Shown: positions 1 through 7,022 of the stretch, piece after piece
How positions within the stretch are numbered: the first letter of the stretch is position 1
Layout of the letters: every line of letters begins with the position of its first letter
Assembly: GCA_036393335.1 (NCBI GenBank)
Contig: DASWHD010000262.1
Coordinates: 1-11,695 of the forward strand
Direction of reading: 5' to 3'
DNA: 11,695 nt
DNA from: DASWHD01 sp036393335
Lineage (GTDB): Bacteria; CG2-30-53-67; CG2-30-70-394
Position numbers and translations under genes: made by a program
The notes under the pieces: model-generated
The model's input: only the letters and a program-made list of their open reading frames with translations
The model's database searches: none
What the model was told of the DNA's origin: nothing

Positions 1-109
1 TGGCCGTGGTGAGCGGACTGCCGCGCCTACCCGCCGCATGTGTGGGTCCTCCGCCGGGCCGCCCCGACAAGGATTGTCCACCCGAGCCCGTGCCGTCCGC
101 GCTGACCCG

Positions 110-213
110 GTAGGAGCCGAATCCCTCCTGCCTGCCGGCAGGCAGGTCGGTGATTCAGGCCCTTCGGGCCTGCCGCGCCTACGGCGCGGGTCGCCGGTGC
201 AACCGGCTCCTAC
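110..213. repeat. TAGGAGCC-bounded hairpin repeat, copy A
   Basis: The element starts with GTAGGAGCCG and ends with CGGCTCCTAC, giving 10-base terminal inverted repeats. Inside is a chain of short hairpins: a perfect 20-base palindrome at 127-146, caggccc-ttc-gggcctg at 156-172, ccgcgcc-tac-ggcgcgg at 173-189 and gccggt-gca-accggc at 193-207. The last three all have 3-base loops. Its right end (191-213) matches that of copy B with only a few differences. It resembles the dispersed REP/MITE-like extragenic palindromes of proteobacteria. Mobility by a RAYT-type transposase is only inferred, and no such gene is in the window. Confidence 0.6.
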
Positions 214-252
214 CTTGGATTGGGGGATTGCCGCGTGGTCCGCCGCCCCCGA

Positions 253-364
253 TAGGAGCCGGATCCTTCGGGCGATCTGCGCCTGGGCTGCCTGCCGGTG
301 CAGATTCGCACCCAGAGAGGCAGCAGGCCGGCGGGCCTGGATCGCCGGTGGAATCGGCTCCTAC
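253..364. repeat. TAGGAGCC-bounded hairpin repeat, copy B
   Basis: Second copy of the same family, about 40 bases from copy A and in the same orientation. It is bounded by TAGGAGCCG on the left and CGGCTCCTA on the right. Internal inverted repeats include ggtgc-agattc-gcacc at 297-312 and caggcc-ggcg-ggcctg at 324-339. The interior differs from copy A, while the right end (tcgccggtg then two variable spots then cggctcctac) is nearly the same. It sits 44 bases beyond the stop codon of the BON-domain gene, where it could act as a 3' stem-loop region for the leftward transcript. Confidence 0.6.
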
Positions 365-407
365 CCGGACCGGTCAGGATCGCCGCGCGTCGCCGCGCAG
401 TCGACCG

Positions 408-1049
408 CTACCCGACCTGCAGCCGGTTGCGTACGCCGCTCACGCCGTCGACGGCGGCGGCGATCTGCTCCGCCTGGCGCCGGGCGCCGTCGGTGGCTAC
501 GGACCCGAGGAGCACCACGGTGCCGTTCGCCACCATCACGCGGACCATGCGGTCGTCGATCTCCCGGGCAAAGGCAAGCCGGTCCATCACCTGGCGGACG
601 ATGCGCAGGTCGCGTTGCTGCGCGTCCGGAGCGACCCGCAGCAGGTTGACGATGCCGCGCACCCCCCGCACGGTGGTCGCCACGTCGATCACCCGGGCCA
701 GCTCCGCCGGGCTGCCGACCTCGCCGATCAGGCTGGCGATCCCTTCTGCCACCTCGATGGTGAGGGTCTCGTGGACCACCCCCGGGTCGGCGTTCAGGGC
801 GGTGCGCACATAGCGCAGGATCACCTGGTCGGCGACCGGCTCCGCGCAAATCACGGTGATCTCGTTGATCACCGGCATCTCCGCCACCTGGGCGGCGATC
901 GCCTCGGTGATCTCCCGGCGGAGGGTGAGGTTCGGCACCGCGCCGCGAACCCACAGGCCGTATGGTCGCACCTCCCAGTAGAGAGGCGCCGCCAGGCGGG
1001 TTTGCCACTCGGCAAGCACGGCTTCGAGCTCGGCGGTATTGGGTTGCAT
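408..1049 (-). CDS. Triple BON-domain protein
   Basis: Predicted 213-residue protein made of three BON (OsmY/nodulation) domains at about residues 6-68, 73-139 and 147-212. Each shows the family pattern of a helix followed by a V-x-G-x-V strand and a second helix: LWVRGAV, ASLIGEVGS and VVLLGSVA. BON domains are linked in other proteins to phospholipid or envelope binding. No signal peptide or membrane segment is visible, so as called it is cytoplasmic. The start is uncertain: the frame stays open to an ATG at 1154, but the extra 35 residues look non-coding and neither start has a clear ribosome binding site. I chose 1049 because the first domain begins just after it. The gene is last in the leftward cell-elongation cluster, about 140 bases after rodA. 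The BON family call is fairly safe; the role is unknown. Confidence 0.72.
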   Translation of the reverse strand: MQPNTAELEAVLAEWQTRLAAPLYWEVRPYGLWVRGAVPNLTLRREITEAIAAQVAEMPVINEITVICAEPVADQVILRYVRTALNADPGVVHETLTIEVAEGIASLIGEVGSPAELARVIDVATTVRGVRGIVNLLRVAPDAQQRDLRIVRQVMDRLAFAREIDDRMVRVMVANGTVVLLGSVATDGARRQAEQIAAAVDGVSGVRNRLQVG

Positions 1050-1187
1050 GCGGCCGGCCACGGCGAGAGATTGAGGAGAGCCCGTGCAGACCGGAACGAG
1101 TATGTTGCCCTGATTTGGCCGGGTGCAAGCGGGTTCGCTCCCGGGAGCCACCATCGTCCGGCATCATGGGCTATGGCGCTGGCGTCC

Positions 1188-2303
1188 TCACGTCCCCTGT
1201 TTCGCCTGGAACAGGAACTTGCGCATGCGCACGTTGAGGATTAATCCGGCCCCCATCCACATGGTGAGCATCGAGGAGCCACCGTAGCTGACGAACGGCA
1301 GGGGTACCCCGACCACCGGTAGCAGGCCGGTGGTCATGCCCACGTTCACCAGGACGTAGAACGCAATCATCGTGGTGACGCCGACCACGATCAGGGCACC
1401 GAAGGTGTCATCGGTCTCGTAGGCGATCTCCAGGCCGCGCAGGATCAGGAGGGTGTAGAGGAGCAGGAAGAGGAGGCAGCCGACCAGTCCGAACTGCTCG
1501 GCGATCACCGAGAAGATGAAATCGGTGTGCTGCTCGGGGAGGAAGTGCAGCTCGCTCTGGGTCCCCTGAAAGAGCCCCTTGCCCCACAGACCGCCCGAGC
1601 CGATGGCGATCTTGCTCTGGATGACGTGATAGCCAGAGCCGAACGGGTCGAGATCCGGCTTCAAGAACGCGAGGATGCGCCGCTGCTGGTAGTCCTGGAG
1701 CCCGCGCCACAGGATCGGCGCCAGGAACACCGTGATCGGAAAGACCGCGGCGATCAACCAGAGCTGCAGGCCGGCACAGAAGACCATGACGCCGCCGATG
1801 AACAGGAACATCAGGGAGGTGCCGAGGTCGGGCTGCTGCAGGATCAGGATCAGGGGAAGGACGAGGAGCAGGGTGGGGCCGAGGATCTCCCGCAGGCCGA
1901 GGCTCCCCCGGAAGCGGCCGGCGGCGAGAAACCGGGCCAGGGCGAGGATGACCGCCAGCTTGCTCACCTCCGAAGGCTGTAGGCGAAACGGGCCGATATT
2001 CACCCACCGCTGGGCCCCGAGGCCGGTATGCCCCACCAGCAGCACCAGCAGCAGCAGCAGCAGACACAAGGCGTAGAAGAAGTAGGCCCATACCCGCAGC
2101 TTGTTGTAGTTCAGGGGCGCGACGAGCGCCATTCCCAAGAGGCCGATGCCGATCCACCAGAGCTGGTGGCGAAAGGTCGTCGCCAAGGATCCTCCGGGAT
2201 CGCCGGTGGCGGCGTACAGGGCACCGAGCCCGAGGAGGGTGAGGGCCGCCACCAGGAAGAGAAACCAGTAGTCGATGTTATGCAGGAGCCGGCGATCGAA
2301 CAT
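1188..2303 (-). CDS. rodA: RodA, SEDS-family peptidoglycan glycan-strand polymerase
   Basis: RodA polymerises lipid II into glycan strands during cell elongation, working in the inner membrane with PBP2. The 371-residue product is of normal family length and has about ten hydrophobic segments. Visible SEDS signatures are GAQRWVNIGPFRLQPSE (96-112), the loop EQHTDFIFSVIAEQFG (257-272) whose D261 matches the essential aspartate of the family (D262 in E. coli, from memory), and PLPFVSYGGSS (334-344). The N-terminus MFDRRLL is typical and supports the start at 2303. No Shine-Dalgarno sequence is present: the bases just before the ATG belong to the C-rich arm of a repeat element. The gene follows mrdA after 109 bases filled by that repeat, which also holds a possible terminator and a small leader ORF. 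Confidence 0.96.
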   Translation of the reverse strand: MFDRRLLHNIDYWFLFLVAALTLLGLGALYAATGDPGGSLATTFRHQLWWIGIGLLGMALVAPLNYNKLRVWAYFFYALCLLLLLLVLLVGHTGLGAQRWVNIGPFRLQPSEVSKLAVILALARFLAAGRFRGSLGLREILGPTLLLVLPLILILQQPDLGTSLMFLFIGGVMVFCAGLQLWLIAAVFPITVFLAPILWRGLQDYQQRRILAFLKPDLDPFGSGYHVIQSKIAIGSGGLWGKGLFQGTQSELHFLPEQHTDFIFSVIAEQFGLVGCLLFLLLYTLLILRGLEIAYETDDTFGALIVVGVTTMIAFYVLVNVGMTTGLLPVVGVPLPFVSYGGSSMLTMWMGAGLILNVRMRKFLFQAKQGT

Positions 2304-2312
2304 TTTTAGGGG

Positions 2313-2363
2313 CTAGGGGCTAGAGAGTGGTGCCCGCCCTTCGGGCTGGCGATGATCATTCAT
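2313..2363 (-). other. Possible 16-codon leader ORF upstream of rodA
   Basis: On the minus strand an ATG at 2363 lies six bases after GGAG (2373-2370). It opens a frame encoding MNDHRQPEGRAPLSSP with a TAG stop at 2315-2313. The stop is nine bases before the rodA ATG, which has no Shine-Dalgarno sequence of its own, so termination-reinitiation onto rodA is conceivable. The frame is not kept in the second copy of the repeat because of an indel and a missing stop. It could therefore be chance. Confidence 0.2.
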
Positions 2364-2373
2364 CAATGACTCC

Positions 2374-2398
2374 AAAAAAACTCCTGGCCGCCGCCAGG
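2374..2398 (-). terminator. Possible intrinsic terminator or attenuator, mrdA-rodA gap
   Basis: On the minus strand CCTGGC-GGCG-GCCAGG forms a six-base-pair GC stem with a four-base loop, followed after AG by seven T. This is the layout of a weak Rho-independent terminator. The stem overlaps and excludes a second hairpin, GGCCGCC-TGGC-GGCGGCC, so alternative folding could set how much transcription continues into rodA. In the second repeat copy the overlapping hairpin is kept but the T run is broken (TGTTT). Confidence 0.35.
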
Positions 2399-2412
2399 CG
2401 GCCATCCACCCC

Positions 2413-4359
2413 CTATCCCCTAACCCTAGTCCCTAACCCCTTCTTTCCCGTTGCGGCCCGCACCGCGGGCGACGACGGGGAGAGGAACGGCTCGGCCATC
2501 TCCGGGTGGCGGAAGTAAGAGTCGAGCAACGCCCCGGCGACCGGGGCCGCCGATTGGCCGCCGTGGCCCCCGTGCTCGACCACCACGGCGACCGCGATGG
2601 TCGGTAACTCGACCGGCGCGAAGCAGATGAACAGGGCGTGGTCACGGTAGTGCTTGGGCGGGCCATCCTCCTGCTCTGTTTCCGGCTCGTCGCCCGTGTC
2701 CGCCTCGTCCTCCTCCATGCCCACCACCTGGGCGGTACCAGTCTTGCCCGCCACGCGTACTCCGTCGACCCGGGCGCGGCGGCCGGTGCCCTTCTGCCCG
2801 GCTACCGCCGCCTCCAGTGCGCCGCGCAGGGTATCCAGGTGGGCGACCGCGAGAGGTAGGACGCCCTCCTGCTGGTCGCCCGCCAGGAAGGAGCGACTGC
2901 CGTCCGTGGCCACGCCCATCGCCCCGACGAACGGCCGCCGCAGGATCCCATCGCCGGCCACCGCCGCCGTCATGCGGCAGAGCTGTAGCGGAGTGGTCAG
3001 GACGAATCCCTGGCCGATCGAGGCTGACAGGGTTTCACCCCCCCACCACGGCTCATGGCGCTGGCGGCGCTTCCATGCCTGGTCCGGGATGAGCCCGGCC
3101 ACTTCGCCCGGCAGCTCCACGCCGGAGGGCCGACCGAGGCCGAAGCGGCGGGCATACTGGGCGATGCGGTCGATGCCCAGACGGATGCCGAGCTCGTAAT
3201 AAAAGACGTCACACGATTCCACTAGGGAGCGGTGCAGCTCGATCGGCCCGTGGCCGTACTTGCGCCAGCAGCGGTAGCGCCGGCCGTGGTATTCGAGACC
3301 GCCGTCGCAGCGGTAGCGCTCGTTGCCCAAGTCCGTCTCCAGGGCCGCCGCGGCCAGGACCACCTTGAACACCGATCCGGGCGGGTACTGGCCCTGGGTT
3401 ACTCGGTCCATCAGGGGTACGGCGGGGTCGTTACGTAGTTGCCGCCAGTCCTCCTGGCTCAGGCCGGTGGCGAAGCGGTTGGGATCGAAGGCGGGGTGGG
3501 AGACGGCGGCAAGCAGCGCGCCACTGCGCGGATCCATCGCCACCACGGCGCCGGCCCGATCCCCAAGGAGCCGCTCCGCTTCTTGCTGGAGACGGACGTC
3601 GATCGTCAGGTAAAGATCGGCACCGCTGCTGGGCTGCACCACGGACAGCGCCGATTGCTCCCGACCCAGCGAGTCTACCTGGATCAGCTTATAGCCGTCG
3701 CGGCCGCGCACCACCGGCTCGAAGATGCGTTCCATGCCGGCCTGGCCGATGACGTCGTTGCCGTGATAGTCGGCGAACGCCCGGTCGGCAAGCTGCTCCT
3801 CGCTGATCTTGCCCACGTACCCCAGGATGTGCGCAGCGAGGGGGCCGTACGGGTAGTGGCGTACCGGCGCGGGCTGGATGGAGATCCCTACCATCTCCGC
3901 CGCGTTTTGCTCGACCCGGGCCATCGCCTGCCAGCCAATGTCGCTTTTCAACACCACGGGCCGAAAGGAGGGGATGCGTCGCTGGCGCGCCGCCGCCAGC
4001 GCCTGATCGAACGCGGGTCCTTCACCGGGAAAGAGATTCCGCAACCGGTCCGGCACCCGCAGGCGCTCGGCGAGGTCTTCCGGAATCGCAACCAAGTCGT
4101 ACGCCGGCCGATTGTCCACCAGCACCACGCCCTGGCGATCTCGGATCGCCCCGCGCAGAGACGGCAACGTGACGACGCGGAAGACATTGCGGTCGGCGAG
4201 GTCGCGGTACCGTTCGCCGTGCAAGATCTGCAGGCTCCACAAACGCAGCACCAGAGCGACAAAGCCCAACAGCAGCAACGCACCGATCCACACGGTACGC
4301 TGCTTGATACGCCCCAGCTCGCTCAGGGGCGGCTTGCGACCAAGACGACGGCGAGCCAT
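2413..4359 (-). CDS. mrdA: Penicillin-binding protein 2, elongation transpeptidase
   Basis: PBP2 is the monofunctional class B D,D-transpeptidase that crosslinks peptidoglycan in the elongasome beside RodA. The 648-residue product has a basic cytoplasmic N-terminus, one membrane segment (about 24-44), a pedestal/dimerisation domain (roughly 65-240) and a transpeptidase domain. The active-site motifs are S329-V-F-K332 in PPGSVFK, S382-C-D384 (the PBP2 SxD form) and K539-T-G-T542. Two oddities stand out. An acidic stretch rich in E and D (549-566) follows KTGTAQVVG, a place where I know no such run in E. coli PBP2. The last residues and TAG stop are encoded by the G-rich arm of a repeat. The gene begins 74 bases after mreD, and no in-frame start codon was found upstream of the ATG at 4359. 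Confidence 0.96.
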   Translation of the reverse strand: MARRRLGRKPPLSELGRIKQRTVWIGALLLLGFVALVLRLWSLQILHGERYRDLADRNVFRVVTLPSLRGAIRDRQGVVLVDNRPAYDLVAIPEDLAERLRVPDRLRNLFPGEGPAFDQALAAARQRRIPSFRPVVLKSDIGWQAMARVEQNAAEMVGISIQPAPVRHYPYGPLAAHILGYVGKISEEQLADRAFADYHGNDVIGQAGMERIFEPVVRGRDGYKLIQVDSLGREQSALSVVQPSSGADLYLTIDVRLQQEAERLLGDRAGAVVAMDPRSGALLAAVSHPAFDPNRFATGLSQEDWRQLRNDPAVPLMDRVTQGQYPPGSVFKVVLAAAALETDLGNERYRCDGGLEYHGRRYRCWRKYGHGPIELHRSLVESCDVFYYELGIRLGIDRIAQYARRFGLGRPSGVELPGEVAGLIPDQAWKRRQRHEPWWGGETLSASIGQGFVLTTPLQLCRMTAAVAGDGILRRPFVGAMGVATDGSRSFLAGDQQEGVLPLAVAHLDTLRGALEAAVAGQKGTGRRARVDGVRVAGKTGTAQVVGMEEDEADTGDEPETEQEDGPPKHYRDHALFICFAPVELPTIAVAVVVEHGGHGGQSAAPVAGALLDSYFRHPEMAEPFLSPSSPAVRAATGKKGLGTRVRG

Positions 4360-4433
4360 TGCAGGGTGACGATCAGCGGGTGGTCGTCGTCTCTGGAGAG
4401 CGGTGCACGGTGCGTAATCCTAATCACCGAACG

Positions 4434-4931
4434 CTAGCGGTGAGGGTAGTGACTGAGATCGTCCGGAGCAAAGCCGCAACGCAGTGCCGCGGAGATCGCG
4501 ACGACCCCGACGGCAGCGGTCAGCACCACCTGCGGTACTTCCGTGAGCAGTATCTGTCCCTCCCCCAGGGTGGCCTGGCCGATGAGGACCACCAACAACC
4601 ACTCGACCATGTGGGTGAGGCTGCCGAGCACCAAGAGCGACATGAAGTGAAATAGCGGATTGCGGGCAAAGAGGTGGCGCCGCGAGACCGCCGCCATATA
4701 GCCCGCCACCGTGCGACTGATCAGGCGCAGGCCAACGAAGCCCAACGAGAGGCCATCGAGAAACAGGCCGAGCCCGGCGCCGGCAGCCATGCCCGCCGTC
4801 TTACCGTAGTAGAGGCCGCAAAAGTAGATCGCGACCAGAGAGAGATCGCAGTGCAGGCCGGTGAGGGTCGTGAAGCTGACCTGCAACGGCACGGACAGCA
4901 CGACCACCAGGATCCCTGCAAGGCTGCGCAT
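4434..4931 (-). CDS. mreD: MreD, rod-shape-determining membrane protein
   Basis: MreD is a small polytopic inner-membrane protein of the Rod complex that works with MreB and MreC. The 165-residue product is of typical size and almost wholly hydrophobic, with about five predicted membrane spans. The segment DLSLVAIYFCGLYYGKTAGM (29-48) and the glycine-rich GAGLGLFLDGLSLGFVGL after it are characteristic of the family. The start at 4931 is fixed by an in-frame TGA a few codons upstream. It lies 47 bases after mreC, in the canonical mreB-mreC-mreD order, which supports the assignment of this poorly conserved family. Confidence 0.92.
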   Translation of the reverse strand: MRSLAGILVVVLSVPLQVSFTTLTGLHCDLSLVAIYFCGLYYGKTAGMAAGAGLGLFLDGLSLGFVGLRLISRTVAGYMAAVSRRHLFARNPLFHFMSLLVLGSLTHMVEWLLVVLIGQATLGEGQILLTEVPQVVLTAAVGVVAISAALRCGFAPDDLSHYPHR

Positions 4932-4978
4932 CGGCTCGGTGGCGACGGCTCATCGGACGCCGACGCGGCACACCGCAC

Positions 4979-5821
4979 TCACGGCGCGAGGGAGTCGTCG
5001 CCCTGTGAGGTCTGGAGAAACACAAACACCTCCTCCAGCCGCGACAGGTCGACGGACGGTTCCACCTCGACCGCCTGGAAGAGAGCGTTGCCAGGGTCGG
5101 AGACGGTGCGCACCCGTCCGACCAGGAGCCCCTTGGGAAAGATTCCCCCATAGCCGGAGGTGATGACCGCGTCGCCCGGGACCACGGTCGTGCCGCTCTC
5201 CAGGTACTTGAGACGGCAGCCGCGACCTTGGCCGGCGAGGATGCACTTCTCGCGCTGCTGCTCCAGAAGCACGGGCAGGGACGAGGCGGGGTCGGTGATC
5301 AAGCGCACCCGGCAGTGGTTGGCCGCCGCGCGATGCACTACGCCGACGACGCCGCGGTTGGTGATCACCGCGAGGCCCGCGTGGACGCCGTCGGTCACGC
5401 CGCGATTGAGATCGATCGCCTCATACCAGCTATTCACCTCGCGACCGATCACCTGGGCGACCACCATCGGCAGATCGGTATTATCCGGGGCGAAGTGCAG
5501 GAGGCGGGCGAGGCGCTCGTTCTCGGCCTCCACCTGGGCGATGTGATGGGCCTCGGCCTGGGCGGCCTCCAGCTTGGCCCGCAGGACACGATTTTCCTCG
5601 GCCAGATGGGCAAGCTGAAAGTGACGTTCCCAGGAGTGGCGCACCGCCCGGGTGCCCCCGACGACGAATCGCTCCACCGGCGAGGCCACGGCCATGGCAA
5701 GCTGCTCGACCCAGGCGAGCCGCGCTGCGTCTTGCTGTTGCGCCGACAGGAGCGCGGTGCCCAGCAGGAGGCACGCGGTAAGCCCCAGGGCGTGACGATA
5801 TTTCCCCAGGAGTCTAAGCAT
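4979..5821 (-). CDS. mreC: MreC, periplasmic elongasome scaffold
   Basis: MreC spans the inner membrane once and scaffolds PBP2 and other Rod-complex parts in the periplasm. The 280-residue product shows a short basic cytoplasmic start, a membrane segment at about 9-27, a coiled coil at about 70-110 (LAEENRVLRAKLEAAQAEA) and the double beta-barrel domain at about 118-270. Family signatures include VIGREVNSWYEAIDLNRG (124-141) and the loop VITSGYGGIFPKGLLVG (219-235). It lies 42 bases after mreB. The bases before the ATG give no strong ribosome binding site, as for the other genes of this cluster. Confidence 0.95.
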   Translation of the reverse strand: MLRLLGKYRHALGLTACLLLGTALLSAQQQDAARLAWVEQLAMAVASPVERFVVGGTRAVRHSWERHFQLAHLAEENRVLRAKLEAAQAEAHHIAQVEAENERLARLLHFAPDNTDLPMVVAQVIGREVNSWYEAIDLNRGVTDGVHAGLAVITNRGVVGVVHRAAANHCRVRLITDPASSLPVLLEQQREKCILAGQGRGCRLKYLESGTTVVPGDAVITSGYGGIFPKGLLVGRVRTVSDPGNALFQAVEVEPSVDLSRLEEVFVFLQTSQGDDSLAP

Positions 5822-5863
5822 GGATTGAGCCAGCGCAGGCGCTGACGGGGGGTGTTCCTTCCC

Positions 5864-6889
5864 TCACTCAACGGTAATTTGTCTGAGCAACTCCAGCTCG
5901 TCGAGGGCCTTGCCGGTGCCCAACACCACGGCACACAAGGGGTCCGGGGCCAGGGTGACGGGCACGCCGGTGGCCTCGCGCAGGAGTTGCTCCATGCCGG
6001 TGAGCAGGGCGCCACCGCCAGCGAGCACCATGCCGTTGTCGACGATGTCCGCCGACAACTCGGGCGGCGTGTTCTCCAGGGCGAACTTCACCGTCTCGAC
6101 GATCTGCGACACCGGCTCGGCGAGCGCGGCGCGGATCTCCTCGTCATCGATTACCACGGTCTTCGGGATGCCGGAGACCAGGTCACGGCCCTTGACCTCC
6201 ATGGTCTTGCCGTCGGTGGTGGCGAAGGCGGAACCGAGCTGGATCTTCACCTTCTCCGCCATTCGCTCGCCTACCAGCAAGTTATATTTGCGCTTGATGT
6301 GCTGCAGAATGGCGTCATCCATCTTGTCGCCGCCGACCCGCACGCTCTGGGAGAAGACGATCCCGGCGAGGGAGATGATTGCGACGTCGGTGGTGCCGCC
6401 GCCGATGTCTACCACCATGTTGCCGTTCGCCTCGGTGATCGGCAGACCGGCGCCGATCGCTGCCGCCATCGGCTCCTCGATCAGGTAGACTTCACGCGCG
6501 CCGGCGCTCATCGCCGCCTCGCGCACCGCCCGCTGCTCCACCGGGGTGATCCCGGAGGGGACGCAGACGATGATGCGCGGGCTCACCAACGCGCGGCGGT
6601 TGTGCACCTTGCGGATGAAGTAGCGCAGCATCTCCTCGGTGATCTCGAAGTCGGCGATCACGCCGTCCTTCATCGGCCGGATGGCGGTGATCGAGGCCGG
6701 CGTCTTGCCCAGCATGTCGCGGGCCTCCTTGCCCACGGCGAGCACCTTGCGCGAGTTCTGGGCAATCGCCACCACCGATGGCTCGTTACAAACGATTCCG
6801 TGACCCTTGACGTAGACCAGGGTGTTGGCGGTGCCCAGGTCGATCGCAAGATCGTTGGAAAAGAGTCCGAGGAGATAGTTCCAGAGCAT
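5864..6889 (-). CDS. mreB: MreB, actin-like rod-shape determinant
   Basis: MreB forms membrane-bound, ATP-dependent filaments that orient insertion of lateral cell wall. The 341-residue product is of normal length. Actin-fold motifs are phosphate-1 DLGTANT (17-23), phosphate-2 VVDIGGGTTDVA (159-170) and the adenosine motif MVLAGGGALLTGM (287-299). The N-terminus MLWNYLLGLF could form the amphipathic membrane-binding helix found in Gram-negative MreB. The start at 6889 gives the standard family N-terminus. As first gene of the leftward cluster it is preceded by a good sigma-70-type promoter at 6963-6992, leaving a leader of roughly 65 bases. Confidence 0.98.
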   Translation of the reverse strand: MLWNYLLGLFSNDLAIDLGTANTLVYVKGHGIVCNEPSVVAIAQNSRKVLAVGKEARDMLGKTPASITAIRPMKDGVIADFEITEEMLRYFIRKVHNRRALVSPRIIVCVPSGITPVEQRAVREAAMSAGAREVYLIEEPMAAAIGAGLPITEANGNMVVDIGGGTTDVAIISLAGIVFSQSVRVGGDKMDDAILQHIKRKYNLLVGERMAEKVKIQLGSAFATTDGKTMEVKGRDLVSGIPKTVVIDDEEIRAALAEPVSQIVETVKFALENTPPELSADIVDNGMVLAGGGALLTGMEQLLREATGVPVTLAPDPLCAVVLGTGKALDELELLRQITVE

Positions 6890-6905
6890 GTGGTGACAGG
6901 GGAAG

Positions 6906-6922
6906 AGGTCCGCAAAAGACCT
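6906..6922 (-). promoter_or_regulatory. mreB: Small hairpin in the mreB leader
   Basis: AGGTC-CGCAAAA-GACCT is a five-base-pair inverted repeat with a seven-base loop, ending 16 bases before the mreB start codon. On the transcript it would lie in the 5' leader close to where the ribosome binds, so it could modulate initiation. It is short and may be chance. Confidence 0.2.
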
Positions 6923-6962
6923 GTTAAGTCAATGCGTTGCGCTTACGTGCACAAGTTTGCGC

Positions 6963-6992
6963 ATCATATCAGCGCGCTCTTTGCGGTGACAA
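6963..6992 (-). promoter_or_regulatory. mreB: Promoter of the mreB operon
   Basis: On the minus strand TTGTCA (6992-6987, five of six to the -35 consensus) is followed by an 18-base spacer and TATGAT (6968-6963, five of six to the -10 consensus). Transcription would start near 6956 and run leftward into mreB and the genes behind it. This is the best sigma-70-like match I found in the divergent region. Confidence 0.6.
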
Positions 6993-7022
6993 GCACGGGC
7001 GCCCCGAACCATTCTGCATTTC

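Larger units (their letters stand above)
1..407. other. Gene-free region with hairpin-rich repeats
   Basis: I see no convincing gene in this stretch. The open frames crossing it have arginine/proline/glycine-rich translations with no family signature and overlap the BON gene antisense. The region contains two adjacent TAGGAGCC-bounded repeats (listed separately) and further small inverted repeats, such as gacaa-gga-ttgtc at 66-78. It lies just downstream of the end of the leftward elongation operon, so the hairpins may serve as a 3' end or transcript-stabilising region. That role is inference. Confidence 0.6.
2307..2440 (-). repeat. G-arm/C-arm structured repeat, copy 1 (mrdA-rodA)
   Basis: Read on the minus strand the element runs: a G-rich arm of TAGGG-like units (2440-2409); hairpin GGCCGCC-TGGC-GGCGGCC (2403-2386); a linker with GGAG and a run of seven T; hairpin GCCAGCCC-GAA-GGGCGGGC with one A/G mismatch (2350-2332); CACC; and a C-rich arm of CTAGCCCC units ending at 2307. 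The two arms are largely complementary, so the whole could fold as one long stem closing two inner hairpins. The same order and core sequence recur at 11075-11224. The G-arm encodes the C-terminus and stop of mrdA, and the C-arm ends 3 bases before the rodA ATG. The G-arm also fits the pattern of four G-tracts separated by short loops, so a quadruplex is possible. Confidence 0.7.

Noticed and set aside
110..364. CRISPR array
   Set aside because: There are only two units, with dissimilar interiors and inverted-repeat termini; there are no regular direct repeats with unique spacers and no cas genes.
3439..4437. 332-codon plus-strand frame opposite mrdA
   Set aside because: Antisense shadow of the PBP2 gene with no domain signature.
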